NCBI RefSeq assembly: GCF_025996515.1
Contig: NZ_BLRH01000060.1
Span: forward strand, 868,001 to 932,000
Length of the DNA stretch: 64,000 nt
From: Rhizohabitans arisaemae
GTDB taxonomy: Bacteria; Actinomycetota; Actinomycetes; Streptosporangiales; Streptosporangiaceae
Reading direction: 5' to 3'
How positions within the stretch are numbered: the first letter of the stretch is position 1; each line of letters opens with the position of its first letter. Of this stretch, positions 25,669 through 34,080 are shown piece after piece. A program made the translations under genes and the position numbers. Under the pieces are notes generated by a model, which was given only the letters and a program-made list of their open reading frames with translations, ran no database searches and was not told where the DNA came from.

Positions 25669-26330
25669 CGCCTCAGCTTGTAGCCGAAGCCGCGGACGGT
25701 CTTGATCCGTTCCTTCCCGACCTTGGCGCGGAGCCGCTGCACGTGGACGTCCACCACCCGGGTGTCCCCGTCGAACGCGTAGTCCCACACCCGGTGCAGC
25801 AGGCTCTCCCGGGTCAGGACGATCCCCGGCGCCGAGGCGAACTCCAGAAGCAGTTTCAGCTCGGTGGGGGTGAGCGCGAGCGTGGCGCCCGCGAGCCGTA
25901 CCTCCATCGCGCCGGTGTCCACCCTCAGGTCCCCGAAGGCGAGTACGGAGTGCTCGTCGGCCGGTACGGGCGTGGCCCGGCGGACGACCGCGCGGATGCG
26001 CGCGAGGAGGACCGAGGTGTCGAAGGGCTTGGTGACGTAGTCGTCGGCGCCCGCCTCCAGCCCGTTGACCACGTCGATCGGGTCGGAGCGGGCGGAGATC
26101 AGGAGAATCGGGAGCTGGCTCTCCTCGCGAAGCCTCCGGGTCAGGCTGACCCCATCCAGATGGGGAAGCATCACATCGAGGACCGCCACATCCGGTCTTT
26201 CCTCGCGAAAAGCCTCGAGCCCATCGAGGCCGTCGGCTGCGGTCCGCACCCGCAGGCCGTACCGCTCCAAGGCCATCTGGGTCGCCTCACGGATCACCGG
26301 GTCGTCCTCGACCAGGAGTATGCGGGTCAT
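25665..26330 (-). CDS. OmpR-family response regulator, CseB-like
   Basis: The product is 221 residues: a receiver domain (acidic pair in VEDD, phospho-acceptor Asp ~52 in AVLDVMLP, Lys ~101 in DDYVTKPF) and a winged-helix DNA-binding domain ending RIKTVRGFGYKLRR. The stretches DPVIREATQMALER and IDVVNGLEAGADDYVTKPFD recall Streptomyces CseB, which with CseC and the lipoprotein CseA controls the envelope sigma factor SigE. Here a lipoprotein gene overlaps its start by one base and the kinase follows, the same order as cseABC. No sigE is present in the window. Confidence 0.88.
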   Translation of the reverse strand: MTRILLVEDDPVIREATQMALERYGLRVRTAADGLDGLEAFREERPDVAVLDVMLPHLDGVSLTRRLREESQLPILLISARSDPIDVVNGLEAGADDYVTKPFDTSVLLARIRAVVRRATPVPADEHSVLAFGDLRVDTGAMEVRLAGATLALTPTELKLLLEFASAPGIVLTRESLLHRVWDYAFDGDTRVVDVHVQRLRAKVGKERIKTVRGFGYKLRR

Positions 26331-26770
26331 CAGCTCTCCGGAACGAAAAGCGCAGAGTTCTGCAGATCGGGGTCGGCGTCTTTGGGAAGGCTCGGTGCGT
26401 CAAGCGTGAATCGGCTGTAGTACCCGACCCGCTCACGCCAGGTGATCTGGCTCAACGTGATCGTGGCCGGAATACCGCGTTCCTGACAGCCTGGAATGCA
26501 CCAGCTCCCACTGATTTGTCCTACCCCTACTGCCGTCTCCCCTCCCCACGAGTTCCACCGCAATTTGCCGATCGAGGTGAATTCGGTGAGCGCGAAACCC
26601 TTGGGCCGCTGCAGCGGATGACCCAGATAGGCGTTGACGTAGACCGGGCCGATCTGCTTCGGCGGACTGGGGGCGGGGCCCTCGACCCGAATCCCGCTCG
26701 CATCACCGCATCCGGCCAGCAGCAATCCGGCGAGCGCGATCACAGCACGCTTCACGACCCTCCTCGTCAC
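26330..26770 (-). CDS. Lipoprotein coupled to the two-component system (CseA-like position)
   Basis: The product is 146 residues. A signal peptide ends in the lipobox LAGC (Cys ~21). The mature part contains VYVNAYLGHP, a WCIPGC pair of cysteines and YYSRFTLD. Its stop overlaps the ATG of the response regulator (TGATG). CseA, a lipoprotein, dampens the CseBC system in Streptomyces; position suggests the same kind of role, though sequence similarity to CseA cannot be judged here. It is paralogous to the next lipoprotein upstream (shared WC[IL]PGC, ATxTLSQ, YYSR). Confidence 0.7.
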   Translation of the reverse strand: MTRRVVKRAVIALAGLLLAGCGDASGIRVEGPAPSPPKQIGPVYVNAYLGHPLQRPKGFALTEFTSIGKLRWNSWGGETAVGVGQISGSWCIPGCQERGIPATITLSQITWRERVGYYSRFTLDAPSLPKDADPDLQNSALFVPES

Positions 26771-26815
26771 GCTTTGTCACCTCATACAACCATCCGGCCA
26801 TGAGTGGTCCGGTCA

Positions 26816-26846
26816 GCGTGGCCCCAGCCCCCACGTGGGGCCACGC
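26816..26846 (-). terminator. Hairpin between the two lipoprotein genes
   Basis: GCGTGGCCCC and GGGGCCACGC form a perfect 10-bp stem around an 11-base loop. It begins 9 bases past the stop of the upstream lipoprotein gene, so that gene is probably transcribed separately from the lipoprotein-regulator-kinase operon. Confidence 0.65.
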
Positions 26847-26854
26847 CGACCTCA

Positions 26855-27325
26855 TCACGGTGTCTGCAGCGGCCCTTCGAGATCGTTGGTGGTGACGCCG
26901 GCCGGGAGCCGGGTGTCGATCTTGTACCGGCTGTAGTAGAAGCGGCCTTTCACCGAAACCGGCTGCGACAGGGTCACCGTGGCCGAATACGGGTCGTCCA
27001 AGCAGCCGGGCAGACACCAGACGCCACTCACCAGGCCCTTCGCCACCGCCCGATCCGAACCCCACTCGCTCCAGACCACATCGTTGAGCGTCGTGAACTC
27101 GGAGACGACCAAGCCCTTCGGCTGCGTATGCGTCGCCCCCCGCTCGTTCTTCCAGAAGTTGAAGACATAGACCTGGCCGGCCCGCATCGCCTGAAGGGCC
27201 GGAGTCCGGGCCGGCTCCGCGGCGGGCGTCTCGTTCCGGGGCGTCGCCGACGTCGCCTCAACCTGGCAGCCCGTGGCGCTGAAAACGGCGAGCGCGAGAA
27301 CGCCGATCACTGTGTGCTTCTTCAT
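26855..27325 (-). CDS. Lipoprotein paralogue of the CseA-position protein
   Basis: The product is 156 residues from an ATG preceded by GGGGAGGAA. The signal peptide ends in ATGC (Cys ~20). The mature protein shares with its neighbour the pattern VYVFNFWKNE, KGLVVSEFTTL, VWCLPGC, ATVTLSQP and FYYSRYKID. The shared core and the two conserved cysteines indicate tandem gene duplication. An in-frame start eight codons earlier is less likely. The role is unknown; it may be a second extracytoplasmic input to the adjacent kinase. Confidence 0.7.
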   Translation of the reverse strand: MKKHTVIGVLALAVFSATGCQVEATSATPRNETPAAEPARTPALQAMRAGQVYVFNFWKNERGATHTQPKGLVVSEFTTLNDVVWSEWGSDRAVAKGLVSGVWCLPGCLDDPYSATVTLSQPVSVKGRFYYSRYKIDTRLPAGVTTNDLEGPLQTP

Positions 27326-27359
27326 TGTTCCTCCCCGTGTTTGCTCCACGAGGAAAACT

Positions 27360-27424
27360 AAACCGCCTTCCCCTCGATGGTCCGGCGGCTTTGTAACAGC
27401 CGCCCATCGAGGTCAGCGCGGTTT
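27360..27424 (-). terminator. Three-tier stacked hairpin
   Basis: Nested complementary arms AAACCGC/GCGGTTT, CCTCGATGG/CCATCGAGG and GGCGGCT/AGCCGCC pair around a 7-base loop. It follows the stop at 27433 and precedes the lipoprotein start at 27325, so it can terminate the small-gene pair or act in the lipoprotein leader. Confidence 0.65.
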
Positions 27425-27432
27425 GAACATGT

Positions 27433-27684
27433 TTAGGAGGAGAACTCCCGCAGGCGGGACTCCCGCCGCGCCCGCCACTCGCTCAGCGAGACGACCTCAC
27501 AGAGGTCTGCCAGATCGACGAAGGTGCGGATCTGGTCCACATTCGTACAGTCGGCCAGGACCCTGCCGTACCGGAGCACCCGGAGCGCGGCACGGCCCGC
27601 CACCGGTTTGATCTCTATACCGTCCGGCCCAACCCACATGGTGTGCCAGGCTAACCGTTGATCGGATTTTTCCTGGTTAGGCAC
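27433..27684 (-). CDS. Small hypothetical protein
   Basis: The product is up to 83 residues from a GTG; an inner ATG giving MWVGPDGIEIKP is an alternative start. The core IKPVAGRAALRVLRYGRVLADC followed by VDLADLCEVVSL looks like a compact alpha/beta domain. There is no signal peptide or membrane segment. It lies 11 bases after another small gene on the same strand. No family was recognised. Confidence 0.5.
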   Translation of the reverse strand: MPNQEKSDQRLAWHTMWVGPDGIEIKPVAGRAALRVLRYGRVLADCTNVDQIRTFVDLADLCEVVSLSEWRARRESRLREFSS

Positions 27685-27695
27685 GCCGAGTGTCG

Positions 27696-27920
27696 CTATT
27701 TCACCTCATCGGTTGGTTTGCCGTCTTCCTGTCGGGCCGCCCGGCTCGATATCGAGATCTCGTAGTCCTGCCCCGCCATCTGGAAGCCGGCCACCATCGA
27801 CCCGTCCGGACGCCGCTCGATGACATACGTCTCAGCCTGCTGCCCGAGGACCCCGAACGCCAGCGCGTCCATGATCTCTTCAATGATCGCTTCCCGCGCC
27901 CGCTCCGGATCAGTACCCAC
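27696..27920 (-). CDS. Small hypothetical protein
   Basis: The product is 74 residues from a GTG; a longer start at 28004 is possible but its extra part is not protein-like. The sequence EAIIEEIMDALAFGVLG, then YVIERRPDGSMVAGFQMAGQ, then YEISISSRA suggests one helix and a beta-hairpin. It probably forms an operon with the next small gene. Function unknown. Confidence 0.5.
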   Translation of the reverse strand: MGTDPERAREAIIEEIMDALAFGVLGQQAETYVIERRPDGSMVAGFQMAGQDYEISISSRAARQEDGKPTDEVK

Positions 27921-28337
27921 AGCCCCGATGCTGGCACATCTGCCCCCCACCCCGGGCTCCGCCTCAACCACCCGGCATGGCGATCCGCGCACCGGCCCGG
28001 GCACAGAAGATCACCTATCGGGAACCGTCTCCTGCCCAAGAGCCGACCACCGGGTACGGCATCGTCGCCGTCGACACCGGAACGATCTCCGGCGATGACG
28101 GCACGGCCCGCAGAGGACCCGATCGATTAGCCGTCCCGATTCGATCGGCGGCCCTGACCTGGATAAAGAGTCCTGTACGGGCACAGCCGGGATTACCTCT
28201 CACCTGGCGTCAGCCCAGCCGACCCATGGCTTGCGAGCCCAGCCGGAGACATCCCCAGCGGACACCGTTGACGCCTCGAACATAACCGTAATCAAGTCGA
28301 TCTAATTCTTTTTCGTCGATTCACTGAGAATGACGTC

Positions 28338-29984
28338 ATGTCGGATGGTTCGTCGTTCATCCCTGGCTGGGAAATCGGAAAACTGTCACAAACAGAACGC
28401 CGAGTGTGCGAGGCGTTCCCCCGGGGCGAAGTGGTCGATCTGCGGACCGGGGATCCGGAACAGGACGATCCGCAACGAGGTGGCGATTGGAGAGCCAAAC
28501 GACGAGTCAGAGCCGAGGTCATCATGGCTCTCCTGCTATCCGATGTACAGCCGACTCCCGGACGAGTGGCTGGGCTACATCTGGTAGGCGCCGGGGTGAC
28601 CGACGAACTCAATCTCGCCCAAGCAACCGTGAAATATCCCTGCTGGCTGGTCAATTGCTGGTTTGAGCATCCGATAGTCCTGGATTGGTCAGCCACTCGC
28701 ACAGTGAACCTCCGCGAAAGCACTTTTCCCGGACTTGAAGCAAACGACGCGAGGATCGAAGGTCATCTCGGGCTGCACGGCTGCCGGGCACAAAACATCG
28801 ACCTAGCCCGTGCCCGCATCACCGGCCAACTCGGCCTCAGCAGCGCCCACCTGACCAACCCCGGCGGGTCGGCCCTCAACGCCGACGGACTCACCGTCGA
28901 AGGCGACATGTACTGTCAAGAGGGGTTCAGAGCGGAAGGCGAAATCGGTCTCCTGGGCGCCCGCATCACCGGCCAACTCGACCTCAGCAGCGCCCACCTG
29001 ACCAACCCCGGCGGGTCGGCCCTCAACGCCGACGGACTCACCGTCGAAGGCGACATGTACTGCCGGGAAGGGTTCAAGGCCGCAGGTGAAATCCGTCTGC
29101 CGGGCGCCCGCATCACCAGCCAACTCGACCTCAGCAGCGCCCACCTGACCAACCCCGGCGGGTCGGCCCTCAACGCCGACGGACTCACCGTCGAAGGCGA
29201 CATGTACTGTCAAGAGGGGTTCAGAGCGGAAGGCGAAATCGGTCTCCTGGGCGCCCGCATCACCGGCCAACTCGGCTTCAGCAGCGCGCACCTGACCAAC
29301 CCCGGCGGATCCGCTCTGCGCTGTGGTGAGGCTGAAGCCGGATCGTTGTGGCTGACAGAGGGCTTTGCCACCAAGGGGAGCGTCGACCTCAACAGCATGC
29401 GGGTCGGGACCCTGTTCGACAGCCCCGCTTCCTGGCCGACCGAGCTCTATTTGAATGAACTCGTGTATGACGATCTTGAACCGGATCTGCCTGCCAAGAA
29501 GCGGTTGCGGTGGTTGCGGCGGGGTGGGGATGAGTACCTGGCGCAGCCGTACGAGCAGTTGGCGGCCTACTACCGGCGGCAGGGGCATGACGAGGAGGCT
29601 CGGCGGGTGCTGCTTGCGAAGCAGCGGCATCATCGTCGGTCGCGGCCGCTGTATGCACGATTCTGGGGGTATGCGCTCGACGGGCTGGTCGGGTACGGAT
29701 ACCGGCCTGGGCGGGGCGCATTGTGGATGCTGGCACTGTGGCTGCTGGGCAGCGTGTACTTCGCGATGAACCGGCCGATGCCGATCAAGGCGGGCGAGCA
29801 CCCGCACTACCAGCCGGTCCTGTACGCGGCCGATGTGCTGTTGCCGATCATCAATCTCGGGCAGGAGAGCGCCTTCAAGCATCAGGGCCTGGCGCAGTGG
29901 GTGGCCGCGACCATGATCGTGCTGGGGTGGCTGTTCGCCACCGCGGTGATCGCCAGCATCACCCGGGTGCTCACCCGAAGCTGA
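28338..29984 (+). CDS. Pentapeptide-like repeat protein with C-terminal two-helix membrane domain
   Basis: The product is 548 residues. Residues ~70-345 contain beta-solenoid-like repeats related to those of actinobacterial 'membrane-associated oxidoreductase' proteins, with a 49-residue unit (ARITGQL..SSAHLTNPG, ADGLTVEGDMYC) present three times plus a partial copy. The C-terminus has a helical charged segment (DEEARRVLLAKQRHHRRS) and two membrane helices (WMLALWLLGSVYFAM; WVAATMIVLGWLFATAVIAS) around LLPIINLGQESAF, like a small ion-channel pore module. No redox motif is visible despite the common family name. Function unknown. Confidence 0.65.
   Translation: MSDGSSFIPGWEIGKLSQTERRVCEAFPRGEVVDLRTGDPEQDDPQRGGDWRAKRRVRAEVIMALLLSDVQPTPGRVAGLHLVGAGVTDELNLAQATVKYPCWLVNCWFEHPIVLDWSATRTVNLRESTFPGLEANDARIEGHLGLHGCRAQNIDLARARITGQLGLSSAHLTNPGGSALNADGLTVEGDMYCQEGFRAEGEIGLLGARITGQLDLSSAHLTNPGGSALNADGLTVEGDMYCREGFKAAGEIRLPGARITSQLDLSSAHLTNPGGSALNADGLTVEGDMYCQEGFRAEGEIGLLGARITGQLGFSSAHLTNPGGSALRCGEAEAGSLWLTEGFATKGSVDLNSMRVGTLFDSPASWPTELYLNELVYDDLEPDLPAKKRLRWLRRGGDEYLAQPYEQLAAYYRRQGHDEEARRVLLAKQRHHRRSRPLYARFWGYALDGLVGYGYRPGRGALWMLALWLLGSVYFAMNRPMPIKAGEHPHYQPVLYAADVLLPIINLGQESAFKHQGLAQWVAATMIVLGWLFATAVIASITRVLTRS
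28816..29310 (+). repeat. Tandem 147-bp coding repeats (three full plus partial)
   Basis: The same segment begins near 28816, 28963, 29110 and 29257, a period of exactly 147 bases or 49 codons. Copies one and three are almost identical, while copy two differs more, which suggests unequal crossing-over or conversion. The unit preserves reading frame. Confidence 0.9.
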
Positions 29985-30034
29985 TCACGGATTGGCCGAT
30001 AGGGAAGGCCGCGGTAGCCGTACCGGAGCATGGA

Positions 30035-30073
30035 ATCGGCCCTTGACCGCATCGTCGCCGGTCAAGGGCCGAT
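30035..30073. terminator. Bidirectional hairpin, 14-bp perfect stem
   Basis: ATCGGCCCTTGACC and GGTCAAGGGCCGAT enclose 11 bases. It lies between the convergent repeat-protein gene and the GH26-like gene. Confidence 0.8.
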
Positions 30074-30179
30074 TGGGCGAAAGGTCGTAGGTGCCCGGTC
30101 TGCTAGCGCGCCTTCCGATCCCTCTTGGGCCTTGAAGGATCCGATCCCTCGTGGGCTGTGGAGACGGAGTAGGCGCCTG

Positions 30180-31826
30180 TTACCGGCTCGCGGCCTTGAA
30201 GTAGGCGTCGGTGCCGGACTGGCCGAAAGCCTTCCAGCCTGCGGCGCTGAGGGTGTACGGCATGTTGCCGCGGTCGAAGTAGAGGACGGCCCTGATCTTG
30301 GGCAGCCGCTTGAGGTCGGCGGCCATGTTCTTCAGATACGTCTCCTGGCAGGCGGCGCCGAAGCCGTACTCCATGATCCCGTACTTGTTGTTGCTTCCCC
30401 CGGGAAGGAGCCCGTTCTCCAGCTTGGCGTAGAAGGTGTTGAAGGTCCCGAAGGCGGAGCCCTTCCGGCAGCTGTTGTCGTACGGGTCCCAGGAGATCCA
30501 GTCGACGTACGCGTCACCCGGGTAGGACTCGGTGTAAATCTTGTTGTCCCGCGCGAATCCACCGACGACGAGGTTCCACGTGACGTTCGTCACGCCTTCC
30601 CGGGCGAAAAGGCGGTGGATGTGCTGCCACATCGCCTTGTAGCCGGCGAGCCATTCCCGGCGCTGCGCGGTGTCGCCCATCCACTCGGTCTGGCTGTCGA
30701 TCTCGCCGGAGATGTCGAGCATGACCCGGCCGGGGAAGGACTTGACCTTCTGGGCGGCGGCCTTCAGCAGGGGGTCTAGGCCACCGGAGGCCACATCCTT
30801 GGGATGCCACCACTTGCCCTGGAAGTCGGTGGGGACGTTCGAGCCGGTGAACGACACGGGGGCCGGCAGGCGGACGCCGTTGAAGGTGGTGGGGCATTCG
30901 CCGTAGCAGGCGTTCTCCATCGCCATGAACAGGGTGCGTTCGCGGGCGAGTTCGATGTCGCGGGGCTTCAACCAGTTGAGCGTCTGCTTGGGTGAAGTCC
31001 CGGTGACCTGCGAGAAGCTGTAGTAGCGACGGAACGCGTCGAACTTGCGGGAGACCGTCCACTGCTCCCGGTCGCCGGTGTTCTTGATCGCGGTGCCTTC
31101 GTATTTGCCGATGTCGGCGTTGCCCGACCGGTAGAGGCCCCACATCACCGCATCGCCGCCTCCACCGCCGTCGTCCCCGCCCCCGCAGGTCGGAGAGGTC
31201 TGATAGGTGATCTTCAGCTGTGGACGCCGGTCGGCCTGGGCGGCCTCGCCGGAGGCGAACTCGATCTCCTCCGCGGTTCCTTGGTGCACGATCGCGAAAG
31301 ACACCTCGCCGTCGCCCTGCACGACCGCGGCGACGTCGAAGGTCACCGGCGTTCCGGCCGCGAGCCCGGTGGCGGTGCCGATCTCCTGGCCGAGCTTGGG
31401 CCGGCTCGCCGCCGGGTTCCAGGTTGTGCTCTCCGTCCAGGTTCCGCCAACCTTGTGGACCGAGGTGGTCCCGGCGAGCGTCTGCGCCGGAGCCTTCGAC
31501 TTCAGCAGCCTTCCCGGCCAGAGCCGCAGCTTGGCGGCGACTTCGCAGCCGTCGCCTTTCGGCCAGCCGGACACGTTGAACTTCACCAAGCCCAGGCGGT
31601 TCTCCGGCGACGGTCCGGACTTGATCACCTGGTCGGCGCCTTTGCCCTTGGCCGGGTCGTACGAGGAAACATAGGTATCCTGCGTCACTTCCGCCTTGAC
31701 GACAGCCTCGGCCTGCTGAGCCCTGGCCTCACCGTCTGCGACCGGGAGCACCACCACACCGGCGAGTGCGATTACAGCGGTACCCGCGATCAGATGAGTT
31801 CTTCGGGCCCTTATGGCACCTGTCAT
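30180..31826 (-). CDS. Secreted GH26-like glycoside hydrolase with N-terminal DNRLRE/CBM96-type module
   Basis: The product is 548 residues from an ATG with GGAGTGAGG upstream. A signal peptide covers ~1-37. Residues ~45-205 match the DNRLRE/CBM96-type beta module (DTYVSSYDP, WTESTTWNPAAS, FDVAAVVQG). A Gly/Asp linker leads to a domain like GH26 mannanases: ISGEID, then YKAMWQHIHRLF, VTNVTWNLV, YPGDAYVDWISWDPYDN and IMEYGFGA, whose glutamates would be acid/base and nucleophile. The usual HE(M/F) motif is altered, so activity and substrate (mannan or another beta-glycan) are uncertain. It acts outside the cell. Confidence 0.72.
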   Translation of the reverse strand: MTGAIRARRTHLIAGTAVIALAGVVVLPVADGEARAQQAEAVVKAEVTQDTYVSSYDPAKGKGADQVIKSGPSPENRLGLVKFNVSGWPKGDGCEVAAKLRLWPGRLLKSKAPAQTLAGTTSVHKVGGTWTESTTWNPAASRPKLGQEIGTATGLAAGTPVTFDVAAVVQGDGEVSFAIVHQGTAEEIEFASGEAAQADRRPQLKITYQTSPTCGGGDDGGGGGDAVMWGLYRSGNADIGKYEGTAIKNTGDREQWTVSRKFDAFRRYYSFSQVTGTSPKQTLNWLKPRDIELARERTLFMAMENACYGECPTTFNGVRLPAPVSFTGSNVPTDFQGKWWHPKDVASGGLDPLLKAAAQKVKSFPGRVMLDISGEIDSQTEWMGDTAQRREWLAGYKAMWQHIHRLFAREGVTNVTWNLVVGGFARDNKIYTESYPGDAYVDWISWDPYDNSCRKGSAFGTFNTFYAKLENGLLPGGSNNKYGIMEYGFGAACQETYLKNMAADLKRLPKIRAVLYFDRGNMPYTLSAAGWKAFGQSGTDAYFKAASR

Positions 31827-32436
31827 CCTCACTCCACGATTTTGAGCCGACTTCGAGTGGTGCCAAGCATGACCCACCAGGGAGCCGCACACTTACCAAG
31901 CGGTGAAATATCCGGTTGATAATCACGTTGGGATATAAATCATCTCGCTAGGTGGTTCTTCACATCATATATTCTAGTTTTGAGCAGCCCAGGCCCCGAA
32001 GTGCCACCCCGGGAACGGTCCCGCGACCGGATCCGCTACTAGAGAATCGGACTTGTAAGGATCTTCACCACCCGGGCATGGCCTAGCCGACTGGTGTTCT
32101 CAGGGAAAACTCATTGGTAGCGCGACGAACGCCGGAAAGGGTCGACGGGTCGCGCCGAGCGTCGCCGCCCACGCACCCTGGCTCGACCCCAAAGGTCGAT
32201 GGTGATGTCTCCGGCCTGATTCCTAAGCACGCCGATCGCCACACGGACGCCGGCTGCCTGACCGTGGAGGGGGACGTCACCCCTGTGCTCCATAGATCGC
32301 TCGTTCGGTTGGAGCTCAAACTCCTAGTATAAGAATTCAAAGCCAGCGGCCTCTCCCGAAATAGGATAAGGGTATTCGCTGCAAGGGATTTTGCTCGCAG
32401 TCAGCACCTGGACACCGCTACATAGGGAGGACGCTC
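31827..32436. other. Intergenic stretch without a convincing gene
   Basis: About 610 bases lie between the divergent GH26-like gene and the small secreted-protein gene. AT content rises around 31920-31990 and 32330-32400, as expected of promoters. A plus-strand frame near 32262 reads CLTVEGDV, recalling the LTVEGDM motif of the repeat protein at 28338, so a decayed fragment of that family is possible. Short frames on both strands lack start signals. Confidence 0.4.
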
Positions 32437-32778
32437 ATGCGCGCATCGAGTATCACAATCCATACAGGTAGAAAGCTTGCAGCCCTGACCTCGGCGGTTT
32501 TCATGGCAATCGGAGGAATGGTGCTCACCACACCTGCCCCTGCTGCCGCGCAGGCAATACAGAACGATTGCAGGGTTTGGTCAGACCCGCGAGGAACGCA
32601 AGGCGGCAAGGCATGGGCTTCATGTCGCACTAGGTACGCCCGAGCAGGTGCCTACTGCGAGGAAAACAGCGGCAGTGGGTACTGGGCGCGGGGGTCGTGG
32701 GCAGCCCCCGGACAAGAGTCGCTGGCGCGGTGCCACGAGCACGCATGGCTGGTCTTGAAGATGGGCGATTTTCTGTGA
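32437..32778 (+). CDS. Small secreted cysteine-containing protein
   Basis: The product is 113 residues from an ATG with GGGAGG seven bases upstream. A signal peptide with twin hydrophobic runs ends near PAPAAAQA (~39). The mature ~74 residues have cysteines in NDCRVWSD, WASCRTRY, AYCEENSG and ARCHEHAW, enough for two disulfides, and are rich in Trp/Tyr. No known family was recognised. It could be an extracellular inhibitor, toxin or matrix protein. Confidence 0.6.
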   Translation: MRASSITIHTGRKLAALTSAVFMAIGGMVLTTPAPAAAQAIQNDCRVWSDPRGTQGGKAWASCRTRYARAGAYCEENSGSGYWARGSWAAPGQESLARCHEHAWLVLKMGDFL

Positions 32779-32982
32779 TCCAGTAAGGAGCCAGTAGCCT
32801 CGACATTTTTGTCGGACCGGCTAATAGTGATAACTGTCGATGAGGCGGCAGGGGAAGGCTGGGTTGGCAGCCGGGGAGACACTCCATCATGTGACGCGTG
32901 GCGGCTTCGGTTCCCCCGCTGACCGGCGACAGAGCACGCGCCTGGCTTTGGGCCGTACCGGACTCGGAAGACGGACCGCCGA

Positions 32983-34080
32983 TCACCGATCCAGTACGGA
33001 GAGATGGCCCAGCGACTCAGGCAAGGCGACGAACCGGTTGTAGCCCACGGTGAGAGCGGTGTCGATGAGGCTCCCCAACGAGTCCGGAAGAGCGGTCAGC
33101 CGGTTGTGGTCCAGATGGAGCCAGTCGAGGGCGGTGAGGTTTCCCAAGGACTCAGGCAGAGCGGTCAGCCCGTTGTGATCCAGGTCGAGTCTCCTGAGCT
33201 GGGTGAGCGTTCCCAGGGACTCGGGCAAGGCCGCCAGCTCGTTGTGGCTCAGGTCGAGTCGGTTGAGCTCGGTGAGGTTCCCCAACGACTCAGGCAGGCG
33301 GGTCAGCCGGTTGTGGTCCAGATGGAGTCGGTAGAGCTTGGTGAGGTTCCCCAACGACTCGGGCAAGGCGACCAACCGGTTCTCCCGCAGGTCGAGCCAG
33401 TCGAGTTCGGTGAGGTTTCCCAGCCACTCCGGCATGGCGACCAGCCGGTTACCCCGCAAATCGAGCGCGGTGAGGGCGGTGAGATTCCCCAGCGCCTCCG
33501 GTAGATCGATTAACTCGTTGTTCCTCAAGTAGAGCCCGGTAAGCGCGGTGAGGTTCCCCAAGAAGCCGGGCACAGCGACCAGCTGATTGGCCTGCAGGCC
33601 GAGCAGCTTGAGGTTGGAAAGGTTCCCCAGCCACTCCGGCACAGCGGCCAGCCGATTGTGGCTCAGGTAGAGCGAGGTGAGACCGGTGAGGTCCCCCGGC
33701 GACTCCGGCAGGTCGACCAACTCGTTGTGGCCCAAGTGAAGCCAGGTGAGCCCACCTAGCCATTCGGGCACGGTGACCAGTTGATTGGCCTGCAAGTTGA
33801 GCACGGTGAGGTTGACGAGGTTTCGCAGCCCCTCCGGTACGGCGGCCAGCCGGTTGAAGTCCAGGTGGAGCTCGGTGAGCTTGGTCAGGTTGCCCAGCCA
33901 CGAGGGCACATCGACCAGCTGATTGTGTCCCAGGTTGAGCGCGGTCAGGTGAGTGAGGTCGACGAGCGCCTCGGGGACCGCCGCCAAGCCGAGCCGGGAC
34001 AGGTCGAGTGTCGTCGAACCGTCGCGCAGGCACGCGTTGGCCCTCTCGTTGGCGATCGTCTGGCCGCTCCCGGACTCCAT
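32983..34080 (-). CDS. Leucine-rich repeat protein
   Basis: The product is 365 residues from an ATG giving MESGSGQTIANERANAC; a longer upstream frame is possible. After a ~20-residue cap it consists almost wholly of about 14 LRRs of 23 residues with the consensus LxxLxLxxNxLxxLPexLGNLT. There is no signal peptide or membrane helix, so it is cytoplasmic unless exported by a non-classical route. Bacterial LRR proteins of this simple plant-like type serve as protein-binding scaffolds or effectors. The partner is unknown. The gene is isolated. Confidence 0.8.
   Translation of the reverse strand: MESGSGQTIANERANACLRDGSTTLDLSRLGLAAVPEALVDLTHLTALNLGHNQLVDVPSWLGNLTKLTELHLDFNRLAAVPEGLRNLVNLTVLNLQANQLVTVPEWLGGLTWLHLGHNELVDLPESPGDLTGLTSLYLSHNRLAAVPEWLGNLSNLKLLGLQANQLVAVPGFLGNLTALTGLYLRNNELIDLPEALGNLTALTALDLRGNRLVAMPEWLGNLTELDWLDLRENRLVALPESLGNLTKLYRLHLDHNRLTRLPESLGNLTELNRLDLSHNELAALPESLGTLTQLRRLDLDHNGLTALPESLGNLTALDWLHLDHNRLTALPDSLGSLIDTALTVGYNRFVALPESLGHLSVLDR

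Noticed and set aside
32111-32293. Minus-strand frame with GVLRNQAGDITIDLW
   Set aside because: Faintly like an AsmA/DUF748 repeat, but it has no start signal and the overlapping plus-strand reading is just as plausible.
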